From contig ML976669.1 of assembly GCA_010015655.1 (NCBI GenBank), positions 614,138 through 678,137 of the forward strand: a DNA stretch of 64,000 nt, in the 5' to 3' direction. The notes under the pieces were generated by a model. It was not told the origin of the DNA. It was given only the letters and a program-made list of their open reading frames with translations, and did no database searches. Below are positions 37,505-48,507 of the stretch, piece by piece. The stretch comes from Bimuria novae-zelandiae CBS 107.79. Taxonomy: Eukaryota > Ascomycota > Dothideomycetes > Pleosporales > Didymosphaeriaceae. How positions within the stretch are numbered: position 1 is the stretch's first letter; each line of letters begins with the position of its first letter. The translations under genes and the position numbers were made by a program.

Positions 37505-38460
37505 ATTAAGAGTCTTACTACCTTAACTAATTATAATAGCCTTATTAACTCTTAAAGATCCTATAGTAATCCTAACTAACTATATAAACTATACACTATA
37601 GCTTAAATATCTTAAAATAAGATACTAATTCCTAAAAGTTTAAGGTATTATTAACCTAGCGCTAATAAATAAACTAAAGTAAAAACCCGCGATGCTAGTG
37701 TCCTTGTTAATAAGTAACTACTAGCTAAACGCCGTCTACACGAATGCAAACCTAAATAACGCACTAATATTACTATTTTATCTATTACTAGCAGGTGCGA
37801 AAGCATACAAGGATAATAGCAACTATTACGAAGGATAGCTTAAGATCTACAAGATTATAGATTAAGCCTTTTAAGAAGAAAAGGTAGACCTTAATAAAGT
37901 AGTTACCTTTTTTTAATTAATAATCTCTGCGTATTTATAGAATAACTACTATATTTTTAAAAAATAATAAAGTAATAGATTAATAACATTACCATTATAG
38001 TTAGGGTTAACTATTAAAATAAATATCGACAATTAAGGGCAAGATATCAAGAAGCTTTTAAATTAATAAAAATAGTTATATTATAGGCTATATAGCTATT
38101 TAAGTATAATTATATAGCTATAGAAACAAAGACTAATTAAGTCCTAAAGCTTTAAAGGCTAGACTTAGTTAAAGAAGACTTTATAAAGGTAGTTGTTTAT
38201 ATTGCACCTATATAAGTAATAACCTTTTAGTAATATAGAAGCAAGGATGCAGCTGTCTCGCGAAAATATATAATAAAACTCTTTTAAAACTATATTATAA
38301 GGTGCTCGGTGCTCAAGGAGCCAAAGGTGCTAAAAGAATATTTATAAATTTAATAGAGAGTCTAAAGTTAAGCTTTAAGCGTTAAACTTATATATCTAGG
38401 GTTCGTATAACTAAGGGTTAAGGATCTAATGTAATAACTAGGCGTAGCCTATTATATACC
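37295..38460 (+). mobile_element. Copia-4: 5' fragment (LTR plus gag) of a plus-strand element
   Basis: A 210-bp LTR (37295-37504) of the same family as the Copia-3 LTR but in the opposite direction, followed by ATTAAGAGTCTTACT, the primer-binding motif, at 37505. A gag-like region follows that parallels the Copia-2 gag around 31.95-32.35 kb. Similarity fades at about 38.4 kb, and no pol or 3' LTR is present. The right boundary is approximate. Confidence 0.7.
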
Positions 38461-39484
38461 TCCTTTCCCTCTATTAGGGATAAAGAAAAATCTTTATATT
38501 TTATTTTACATATATAGCTTCGCGATTATTTTATTATCTACTTATAATTCTCTTACTATTATAAACCTCTTACCAGTTCTATTCTCGCGTGTCTAATTTT
38601 ATATCCTTACTATAAGTAGTTACTGCGGCGGTGTGTTCGCGCTAGTACGTTTACTTATTACTATATATATAAAATCGCTTCTTGCTTAGCTTTTAAACCT
38701 TACTTTTTTATATTTTCTTTTTTTAGTTAATCTTCGTGCGCTATAACCATTTACTTTTAGCCTAATCTTTTTTAACTTTATAATTTAATTCCTCTCCTTA
38801 TTCTAATAGGACAGCTAGCCCTTTACGTAATAGCTATGTAATAAAAACTCTTAAGCGTTAGGAGCGTGCTACTAATTTTAATAATAAAATAAAAAAAGGC
38901 TTATTCCTATCGCGGTCGCCTAGCTACTAACTTAAGAAGACTAAGTTTTTTAAAAATAAAACTACTATTTTTAACGCTAGCGTAATATTCCTTAGCTAGC
39001 TTATTAAAAAGTTTAGTCTTTTTAAAGCTTATAAAGTAAGTTTTAGATCTTTTTTTACGCTTTCTTTACTTCTACTTACCTTCTAACTTACCTTTTTACT
39101 TTTCTAACCTTTTTTTTAGTTCTTTATTAGCCTAGGTATGCGCACTCGCTAACTTAATAAGCTTAGCTTTTAAAGTCTAATCTTACTACACACGATAATT
39201 AAGCGCTAGTATATTAATTATATTACTTATAAACGCGTCTATTAGTAAGTGCTAGTGGGCAAGATAGTGTCCTATAAGAAGTGCTATATCTATAAGCTTA
39301 CTAGCTATACTAGACAAGTATACTTTAGTCTAACTTATTTTAAATAATTTTAGGGTGTGCTCTACTAACGTCTTCCTCTATTTAAATTTAGCCTGCCCTT
39401 AATAAAGTTAGCTATAAAAAGTTTATTAACATTATAATTATTAGTACGGGCTATCTTGCAAACAAGGTTTTAAAAAGTAGTTAG
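38461..39484 (-). other. AT-rich remnant with a long stop-riddled minus-strand frame
   Basis: About 1 kb that I cannot attribute to the neighbouring elements. On the minus strand between about 39370 and 38950 one frame runs for roughly 140 codons in which every stop is TAG or TAA. It is rich in Leu, Ile and Lys, with a very basic Lys/Arg segment in the middle (KELKKRLEK...RKRKKRSK). This pattern fits a RIP-damaged coding sequence of a mobile element. The family is unknown. Confidence 0.35.
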
Positions 39485-39958
39485 TGTTACGATCACGAAC
39501 CCCACAAGGATGAAGAAGCTAGACAATTACGCCAAGAGAGTAATTGTTGACGAAGTAGTAGAGTTAACGGGACTTAACGGGGCGCGGGGCAGCTTAGGTT
39601 AGTAGTCACGTGATAAAGTCCCGCATAAGCGAGAAGTCCCGCATAAAGTACGGGACTATAGGAAGTCCCACGGACTACCTTAGAGAAAGACGTCTTGGCG
39701 GGACTACGAAGAAGGAATAGGCTAGTATATAGTGTGGTAACTTTCCTATTATTGTTTCCTTCCTCGTAGTTAACTTATATATCTTCTGTGCGAGTACGTT
39801 CTCCTATACAGACTAATAGTTATCTTATTTATTATAAGATTAGATTATCTAGCCGCGCTAAGTGTCGCATCAACTTGTACTACTAAATAATCCGTGAAGC
39901 ACCACGATACCTTACCGCCCTAACCTAAATTGGAACAAGGTGTAAGAGCCTCATAACA
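39485..39958 (+). repeat. 5' LTR of the Gypsy element
   Basis: Starts TGTTACGATC and ends CATAACA. Its middle part (39615-39700) has an extra GTCCCGCATAA/GGGAC unit compared with the 3' LTR. Confidence 0.9.
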
Positions 39959-40009
39959 CTTTAACTACCCTACGGTATAATAGCAGAACCTAGTTCGACC
40001 ACCGCAGCT

Positions 40010-41420
40010 CTGGCACCTAAGGAAAAGCAGACGACCTAGAAGAACTTATTAATAATGTAATTAAAGTAGACAATTGCCTGTACGAACGTAAGCTGGAAAA
40101 ACAGCATAGTACTAGGCTACTTACTAGAAAAGAGAATCGATCTAGGCCCGCAGGGAGAGACCAGGACGGAGATATTATTATGACTAATAAAGCCTAATGG
40201 TATAAAAAAAAGAATGGCAAGGGAAAACAGCCGTACAGACTAAAGAAGAGTTACTAAGGCAAGAATAGCATCTTGCAGGAAGAGCAAGAATGGAAGTTTA
40301 AAGATAAAGCCTGCCTCTAATATAGTAAGCTAGGCTACTTCGCTAAAGACTGTAACGATTAGGAAACTAAGGTTAATATAACTAACCTCTTACGAGTGGC
40401 TATAGCCACCCTTACGCTAGTAAAAGCTGATAGAGTGGATCTTACGCAGGAGATCCTAGAGCTAATAAAAGAGGAAGAGGAATAAAAGACCCTTCTTAAG
40501 TACCAGATCTTCTAAAGACTGGCCGACGACACCTGCTGGATGTGCAGCAGTACGCTACATTAATTGTCTTAGTGTAAGGCAAAAGTAATTGTCTATGGGG
40601 CACACGCATGGGACGCCTACTGGCTAGCAGAGAAGTTATAAGGGCGCCCAAAACAATACCTACGCCAGATTACGATACAGGAATAATATAAATACGCTAA
40701 ATGGTGGCAATGCACGCGTAAAGGATGCCGATAATACTCTAAGGCTAGAGTTAGGGCCTCCTATTTTCTAGGAGGTTTAGAATACTATAGGCTAAAGTAG
40801 AGCTAGTGCAGCGTGCCTAACAATTACTATAAGTACTTTTTAGCCTATTAGGCTAAGCACTATAAATGGAATAGTTAGTATTAATGTTTTAATATTACCT
40901 GTAAGCTACACAGGTAGTAGAAGTTTAAAATAGGCTAGTTTTCTTAGGGCTTAAACCCCCGCGACACTAGTATAATAATAAGGAATACGCAGCTAGGAAG
41001 AGACGCGGACTACTTATTAATAGGGTAAGAATAATGTAACCTATAGTGCTTTGTATACTTAAGCCTGCAGGAAGAGGTAGCCTCTTTAGATAGCTATCTA
41101 GGGCATAATGTATTAGCCCAGAACGAATGCCTTACTCTAAATTGCCCGCAACATGGGAATCAAGGAGTATATAAATCTAATAGGATTAGAGAGACTTACG
41201 CCCTGTATTAATAGTAATATAAGTAGCACTGAATTAAGGAAGTCTCTAAGCTATCTAAGGTCTAGGACTAGATTAAGAAAGCCGACGCCGATTAGCCTAA
41301 AACCTTAAACAAAGGGTCTAATAATTTAAAAAACTAGATCGTTACTAGGCAACAAGCCATACTAGTAATAGTGTAATTATTATAGCTTATTAAGTAGACA
41401 CTTGCCAAGTTAAGAAGCGC
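40010..41420 (+). pseudogene. Gypsy gag with Cys-rich C-terminal extension
   Basis: One frame (codons starting at 40312, 40525 and so on) carries the nucleocapsid-like knuckle at 40312-40360 and then continues for about 300 codons to roughly 41.4 kb. All interruptions are TAA/TAG. The extension has repeated Cys pairs: TCWMC, WWQCTRKGC, CFNITCKLH, NECLTLNCPQHG. Protease follows in the -1 frame, as expected for programmed frameshifting in many LTR elements, although indels could mimic this. Degraded, not functional. Confidence 0.6.
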
Positions 41421-44400
41421 TTAATTAAAGATATTACGGTGCATGGACATCGTGTTATAGCACTAATTAACCCAGGGGCAGACGCGTGTCTAATCGCCCC
41501 GTAAGTAATTAAGTAGTACGATATGCTATATTGTAATAAGAAAATACTACTGTAAATAGGACTCGCGGACAGGACCTAATTGTAAGAATACGGTAATGGT
41601 TGGCTGCGCCTTAAGACGGCGCTAGTATAAGTTAATATAGAAGGCCTAGAGAGCTAACACGTCTTTACTATCGCGGAGATAGGAGACATCGAAGCCATTA
41701 TTAGATATAAATGGCTAGAACAACATAATCTATGGATAAACTAGATTAAACGAACGATCCTTCCCCGGGACCTACTAGTAAAGGCTTAGGCGAGCCCTAG
41801 TGGGAGGGAAACTCCCTAACCTTAGGCGAGAAAAAGGAGTTGACTATTTAGGATATAAGAAATATTAGTATATAAGATAGACAGGATCTTAAAGCAACAC
41901 CTAGGGCGGGTGCACTGTATATAGGTCCAGGAGACTAAGATAGTCCTAGATAACCCTAGTCTACTAGAAGAATACAAGGAATTCGCAGACCTGTTTAAGG
42001 AATACGACGAGACTGTCTTACCTAAATATAAGGAGTAGGATCACGAGATACTACTAGTAGAGGGAGCTAAGCTATAGCTAGAACGCCTAAGGCCCCTCAC
42101 CTATGAATAAGAAAAAGAGTTAAAAGAGCTAATATAGAAGAATCTACGCTTAGGGAAATGGCAGCCTAGTTAGAGTCCTGTGGCCTTCCCTATACTCTTT
42201 ATTCGCAAAAAAGACGGCAGGCTGCAACTCTGTGTGGATTATAAATAGCTAAACGCCGTGACGATTAAGAATTACTACCTATTACTACTAATAATGGAGC
42301 TTATGGATAGACTCCGAGGAGCTAAATACTTTACGAAATTTAACGTCTAGGATAGATTCCACAGAATTTAAATTGTAAAAGGGTATAAGTGGAAAACAGC
42401 GTTCCGCACACGATATGGCCTTTTTAAGTATATAGTTATGCCTATAGGGCTAACTAACGCACTAGCAACCTTCTAGGAGTTAATAAATTAAGTACTATAT
42501 AAATACTTGGACGTATTTTACACGGCGTACCTCGACGATATCTTAATATACTTACACGGAACCTTGGAAGAGCACAAAGGACATATACGTAAAGTACTAT
42601 AGAAGTTACAAGAGCATTAATTGCTCCTACACCCTAAGAAGTGCGAGTTCTATGTCACTGAGACGGAATATTTGGGATTTATAATATCCCGAGAAGGTGT
42701 TAAGATGGACCTAAAGAAGATCGCGATAATAGAAGAATAGTTACTATTATAATTAGTAAAAGATATTTAGTCTTTCTTAGGCTTTACTAACTTCTATCGC
42801 AAATTTATTAGGAACTACTTAAAGATGACCGCTCTGTTAATGGAACTTATAAAGATAAGGAAATGGCGACCTCTGTAAAAAGCAGAAATAGCGGCTTTTA
42901 AGTAGTTTAAACGCCTATTCCTAATGGCACCCCTACTATAAATGTATAACCTAGAGTGGCGACATCGCATCTACACGGATGCATCGGACTATGCGCTAGG
43001 GGCCGTATTATTATAAGAGTGCGACGATAGTAAATAGAGACCTATCTTCTATTACGCACGCAAGCTCTTAGGAGTAGAACTAAATTATAAGATTTATGAT
43101 AAGGAGTTACTTGTAATTGTTAACTATTTTAAGTAATAGGAAGCGCAGCTTAAAGGAGTAAAGCACTAAATAAAGGTCTTTTTAGATTATCTTAACCTTA
43201 CGCGCTTCATAACTACAAAAAAGCTTAATTAATAATAGGCTAGATAGTTAGAATAGATAGCGGAATTTAACTTTTGTATTACCTATTTACTTAATAACTC
43301 GAACGCCGCAGCAGACGCACTTAGTAGGCGTTTAGATCTTATAGAAGAAGATAATAGAAGTAACTATATTATAATTCTAACCTACGCGAAGGACAGAACC
43401 CTTTGCTATAATAAGATATAACTTACGCTAGTACTAGAAGCACGGCGCGCGGATCTTACCTATTATAGGCTAGTTATAAAAGAGATACAGGATTATAGTA
43501 GGCTTAAGAATAAGGATTACTAAGCGTATAATTTTTACTAAGCTACGAAATTAACGGCACGGGACTATTAAAACTATATCTAGATTAGCGAGTAGATAGC
43601 TCCGCTGCTAATTAAAAAACTATATAAAGATAAGGATTAGGGACACCTAGGGATCGCTAAAACGACGCGTCGAATCGCGAATAAATATGCTATCCCTAGG
43701 CTACGCCAGGCGGTATAGAAGGTTTTAGGCAACTGTTTGGCCTGTTATAAGAATAAGCCTAAGAGACATAAGCCCTATAGCCTCTTATAACCACTATAGC
43801 CGCCCTTAAGACCATAGTTAAGCGTGACTATGGACTTTATCGTAAAGCTACCGGCATTACTAGCGCTAAGGAACAAGGATCTCTATAACTTAATCTTAAT
43901 TATAATCTGTTAACTTACTAAGGAGTCGAGGTTTGTGCTAATTAAGGAAGCTATATTAGTAGAAGAACTAGCCTATATAGTAGAACGAGAACTAATATTA
44001 CAGGTTAGATAATCTAACGAGTTTATTATAGACAGGGCTAAGATATTTACATCGTTATACTAGACCACGTTTATAGCTAAATTAGGGATTAAGTATAAGC
44101 TCACGACGAGCTTCTATCTTAAAATAAATAGCTAAACTAAGCGAATAAACTAAACGTTGGAATAGTATCTCCGGATATATGTAAATAAGCTTTAAGATAA
44201 CTAGGTTAAGCTATTACTAATGGCCTAGCTGGCATACAATAGCGCAAGTTCGGCGACTACGGGGTACTCGCCATATTACGCTAACTATAGATGTGAGCTA
44301 ACGACTTACCAGGATCTATTAGATATCTAGAGCATTGCGAAGAACGCAGCTAATAAGGCCAAACTTATATAGGACCTATATAAAACACTACACGAGAATA

Positions 44401-44984
44401 TCGCGCGACGTAATAAATAAATAGCGCGATAAGTAAATAAGAAAAGGATTATAGAACTAACTTTTAAGGAGGGGGATAGAGTCCTCCTCTCGCGAAAAAA
44501 TTTTAAGATAATAAGGCTAAGCAAAAAACTAGATAACCTTTAAAAGGGACTATTTAAAATCTAAGAGGTTAAGGGACTAGTTAATTTTAAACTATAGCTA
44601 CCTATAGATACACGGATCTACCTAGTCTTCTATAAGTTATTATTAGAACTAGCACCACTAGACGCCGAACTAGAAACCTAGCTCGAACTCGAAGATAAGG
44701 AGTATAAGGTCGAAGTTATTAGGGACCTATAAAAAATCGGGCGTTAGTATAAGTATCTAGTAAAGTGGGAAGGATGGCCAGAGAATTATAATATATAGGA
44801 ACTAGTATAAAACCTTACGAACTACAAGACAGCGCTAGAGAGGTTTTACGAGGAATATCTAAAGGCGCTACAACTAGATTAGTAAGGAACTTAGAAAAGT
44901 TAAAGGATATAGAAGGATTAAAAGGAATAAATAAGTTAGCCTATAACTAGCCTAAGTTAGCCTATAGAGGTGCATGTGGTAATA

Positions 44985-45408
44985 GTTTGTAAAAGCTAGT
45001 ACCCTTTAAATTCTCCTCTTATTACTCTAACGCCTTAATTATATTAGTAACGCGTAAGTCGTGCTAGGCATAGTTATACTCCTTCTCCTTTATCTTTACT
45101 AACTCTCGCTTAAGACGCGCAGTCTTAAGAGTAGCCTAAGCTTAACGCTCTTTTACTTAAAGAAAGGCGAGATGCTTTTCGCGCTTCTCCTTCTAAACAC
45201 GCTCCTAATCCTTCTTAGGAATCTATAGACTATATTTGGCATGAGTAGCAAGATAGCCCGCATACTGCCTAAAGGTAGCGTTAATAAAATACCGTAACTT
45301 CTTCTTCTAATAACGCTTATAACTAGACGCTATTTTTAAGCTCTAAGCTTTTACCTTTTACGCACGAGCACGACGGGTTGCTAAGGATAAATAGGGGGTT
45401 CTTAGCAT
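44985..45408 (-). pseudogene. Degraded antisense frame between Gypsy pol and 3' LTR
   Basis: Reading leftwards from an ATG at about 45408, one frame runs some 135 codons towards 44.98 kb. It contains about 15 stops, every one TAG or TAA, and no TGA. Between stops the text is coherent and protein-like, with RYFINATFRQYAGYLATHAKY and a long Lys/Glu/Arg-rich helical part (KEKREKHLAFL, TLKTARLKRELVKIKEKEY). This suggests a former antisense gene carried by the element between chromodomain and purine tract. Function unknown; a basic coiled-coil protein is the most that can be said. Confidence 0.45.
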
Positions 45409-45556
45409 AGTTAGTAAGGCGAGGGGAATTAAGGAGAGGCTATAGCCTACCTTAGGACGCGAGGGGACGCACCTTTATAGTAATTAGTACTAACGCGCTA
45501 ATAGTATAGTATAGTAAAGTAAGGTATTAGGATAATAACCTTAAAAAGGGGGATAG

Positions 45557-46008
45557 TGTTACGACCACGAACCCTACAAGAATAAAGAAGCTAGATAATT
45601 ACGCTAAGAGAGTAATTATTAACAAAGTAGTAGAGTTAACGGGACCTAACGGGGCGCAGAGTAGCTTAGTTAGTAGTTACGTAACGAAGTCCCGCATAAA
45701 GGGAAGTCCTATAGGACTACTGTAGTCCCTAGGACTACAGGGCCTTGGCGGGACTACGAAGAAGGAATAGGCTAGTATATAGTGTGGCGACTTTCCTATT
45801 GTTGTTTCCTTCCTTGTAGTTAACTTATATATCTTCTGTGCGAGTACGGTTTCCTATATAGACTAATAGTTATCTTATTTGTTATAAGATTAGATTATCT
45901 AGCCGCGCTAAGTGTCGCATTAACTTATACTACTAAATAATCCATGAAGCACCACGATACCTTACCGCCCTAACTTGGATTGGAATAAGGTGTGAGAGCC
46001 TTATAACA
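45557..46008 (+). repeat. 3' LTR of the Gypsy element
   Basis: Starts TGTTACGACC and ends TATAACA. Aligned with 39485-39958 apart from the central hairpin-rich segment. It contains two near-perfect palindromes, 45705-45718 and 45720-45740. Confidence 0.9.
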
Positions 46009-46051
46009 ATAGTAATCGCGCGTGGATTATACTTTTAGTATATATTTATAC

Positions 46052-46478
46052 TGTTATAAGGTGCTTATATCTTGGTCCGATTTAGGTTAGGGTAGTAAGG
46101 CTAAAGTAGCACTTTATAGATTATTTAGTAATATAAATTAATACGACAACTTAGCGCGTAGCTATATAATTTAATTTTATAATAAATTAAGATAACTATT
46201 AGTTTATATAAGAGAACGTACTTGTATAAAAGATATATAAGTTAACTATAAGGAGCGTAACAAAGGAAACTATCTAGTATATATTCCTGGCCTACTTAGT
46301 TACTTAGTACTACTAATTAATTAAGTAGTTACGTGTATTGCTTCGTTACTTAGTACCACTAATTAACTAAGTAATTACATGACCGCAGGGCTAGCTCCTT
46401 AGCATGCCTGTTAAGGTTGTCCTAACTATTAGTTCTATTAAGCGCTTATTCCCTTCCTTCTGTCCTTGGTTCGTAACG
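46052..46478 (-). repeat. Inverted Gypsy-type LTR, RIP-degraded
   Basis: The plus strand from TGTTATAAGG at 46052 follows the reverse complement of the Gypsy LTR: AGGTTAGGGTAGTAAGG, GATTATTTAGTA, the GCGACACTTAGCGC-like word and GATAACTATTAGT all recur in order. It ends near GGTTCGTAACG. No internal region of its own is attached, so it is a solo LTR or the end of a lost element. Divergence from the neighbouring LTRs is clearly larger than between them. Confidence 0.75.
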
Positions 46479-46559
46479 GCTCTATTACTTTTAAGTAGTA
46501 TTATAAAGATAATAAAATTATTTATTTTTATATATTATTGCACTTATTGCATATCCTAT

Positions 46560-47290
46560 AGCTACTAGATATAAGTCATTTTTATTACTAAAGAAGGCAT
46601 ACTCGCGCCAAGTTTAAAAGCTAATATAAAATTATATTAATTATATTACTAAAACTAAGTTTTTACTCGCGTTTATTAATACGTTTAATATATTAATTAA
46701 TAAAAAATATATTAAAAAAAGGTTTTTACGACGCTAGTTTAGTGCCTTTAAACTTATAGTTAGTATTAAATTAATTAAATATATAATTAAAACCCTTACT
46801 AGCTTTTTTAGTTAAACTTATCTTCTAGTAGTTATAAATACTTTATAATACGTATAAGATTAGGGAGCAATTTACCCTAGTATTAAAAAGGTTTTTATCT
46901 ACTATTTAAAGCTCCTTAATCCTAGTAAAAGAAATATTATTATTATTTATAAAATACGCGCATAAAATAGCGTATAAGTTTAAGCCAATAAAGGCCTAAA
47001 TTAAGGAGCTTAAGGAGGCAAATATAGCTTACATAAAGCGGAAATTACCTAAAAGGACACGTATACAGGCTAGAGGAATACTACTTGCTATAGAAGAACT
47101 ATAGCTAGTAGCTATAAAAGAGCGCCCTGCGAAGAGGCAGCGCTTATAAGTAAGTAAAGAGAATAGTAAAGAGAGTAGCACGTAACGCTAAAGGCTTTAT
47201 AATAAGTATAATAAGCTAGGGTATAATATATAAACCTACTAAAAGGCTAACGAGCTATTTTTTAAATTAAATATTACTTTTAGTAGGTTA
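46560..47290 (+). pseudogene. pogo/Fot1-like DDE transposase, C-terminal half, RIP-degraded
   Basis: The plus-strand frame reads through TAA/TAG stops and shows the end of the DDE_1 domain (AYSRQV..LI.NYINYITKTKFLLAFINTFN, then a GFYDASLVPLN block like family 'GFRGAGLVPFNP'). Next come a Lys-rich link (ANIAYIKRKLPKRTRIQARG) and a final RLYNKYNKLGYNI.TY. The last matches the Cys-x2-Cys...GHNxRTC knuckle of this family with Cys and His turned to Tyr, as C-to-T/G-to-A changes would do. The catalytic N-terminal part is missing; the inverted LTR lies where it should be. Confidence 0.7.
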
Positions 47291-47641
47291 TTTTTAAATA
47301 GTGTTAATAGTAATAGTAATAATTAAGAAGTATAAGTTAGTGTTACTAAGAAAAGTGCGTAGCTCGCCTGGGTACGTAGCTCGCATGTGGAATACGTTAT
47401 ATATTATAACTTATACTTATTTTACTTTACACTACGCGTAAAAGCTTTTATATATTATTCTTTCTCTCTACTATACCTTTTTTTTACGTATCTAGAAAGT
47501 ATAGTAGCGCTAGACGGTAGGGCGCGCAGTAGATTTATTTAGTTTTATATTAATAAGTTTTTATTAGCTACTAGCGTTGCTATTAAGCAGTTAAATTATA
47601 AAGGAATATTTAATTAATATACGTCTTTAATAGCTCTTTTT
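47291..47641. other. AT-rich remnant between pogo-like and hAT pieces
   Basis: About 350 bases with no identifiable protein. A short direct repeat, GTACGTAGCTCGC-like, occurs at 47365-47390. It probably includes the end of the pogo-like element and part of the hAT body. Confidence 0.35.
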
Positions 47642-47953
47642 TTATAATAAATAAAATATAATAGAATTAGCGCCTGTACCTTGCCTAAATAGTTCTAATA
47701 ATATATCCAAGGTGGGCGGCATAAGGCTGGTGTTAGGATTGATTTGGTGAGCCTTCCGCAGGTGTAACTTTATATGCGCAGTGCCGTGATCTAGATTAAA
47801 TAAGCAGGCAGGCGTTCTGGTAGTATGGCATTTCTTACATAGAAAGAACGACTTTTGGCTGACTAGATCCTCGTCTAGGTAATTCAACTCAACTCTATAT
47901 CGCCAGATAGATGCAGGATTGCGACCTTCTGAGATCTTTGACTTATACCGCAC
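47642..47953 (-). pseudogene. hAT transposase N-terminus with BED-type zinc finger
   Basis: A 103-codon minus-strand frame without stops: ASIWRYRVELNY, FFLCKKCHTT and HLRKAH give the C-x2-C ... H-x4-H layout of a BED finger, which hAT transposases use to bind their ends. It ends where the AT-rich filler starts. Orientation and position match the C-terminal piece at 24.66-24.98 kb, 23 kb away. Confidence 0.7.
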
Positions 47954-48507
47954 GCGGTAACCGACGCGCGCACTATCTAGCTTTTAGGTACTATGCTAGA
48001 GTTTGTGCTAGTTTATATAAAACGCCCTGCCTAAGTTGCTACTAGGATACTTATAAGAGGGATAAATTAATAATAGTAAAAATTATAAGAAGCTAGCTAA
48101 CTTATTAAATTTTTACGCTATAAAGGTATAAAATAGTAATAGTATTAATAGTAAAAACTATTAAGATTTTTAAGATACGCGCGTACTTTATAAGAGAACT
48201 TAAAATATAAGTATTTTAACAGAAAACGAGCTAATAATTATATAAGAAGACGTAGTAATAGCTAGGAGAAGCGCTACTTAATTTACTCTATATAGGCCTA
48301 TTTAAAGTCTAATTAGCTAGCCCTGCAGGATCTGCCAGATCCGCCAGATCTAGCTTCCCTAATACTTAACTCATGCCTCCTTCTTGTTTGGGACAGTATA
48401 GACAGTAATACGGCGTCAAATCCAGTACGGTACGGTGCCTCGTACGGTGGGCACCTCTCTACGGTACGTACGGCCCAATTCACCCTACTCAGCCGTACAG
48501 TACTGAC
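47954..48507 (-). other. 5' end region of the hAT element
   Basis: AT-rich to 48.3 kb, then GC-normal sequence with repeated ACGGTAC/CGTACGG words (48425-48500), as subterminal repeats of hAT ends. No other coding frame is credible. Confidence 0.5.

Larger units (their letters stand above)
39485..46008 (+). mobile_element. Gypsy chromovirus: complete but RIP-dead LTR retrotransposon
   Basis: 6524 bp with LTRs of 474 and 452 bp. Order on the plus strand: gag with a zinc-knuckle relic near 40.31 kb (C and H positions partly changed to Tyr); a Cys-rich extension; protease (ALINPGADACLIAP, normally DSGA) at 41.46 kb in the -1 frame relative to gag; reverse transcriptase with KKDGRLQLCVDY at 42.21 kb and YLDDILIY at 42.53 kb; RNase H with IYTDASDYALGAV at 42.97 kb; integrase with HLGIAKT and TMDFIVKLP at 43.65-43.84 kb; then a chromodomain (YKYLVKWEGWPENYNI) at 44.75 kb. 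The C-terminal chromodomain places it among chromoviruses, which target heterochromatin. A purine tract (AAAAAGGGGGA) precedes the 3' LTR. The expected 5-bp duplication is not seen (GTTAG against ATAGT). Confidence 0.9.

Noticed and set aside
39480..46013. A 5-bp target duplication for the Gypsy element
   Set aside because: GTTAG on the left and ATAGT on the right differ, perhaps because the right flank was rearranged or mutated.
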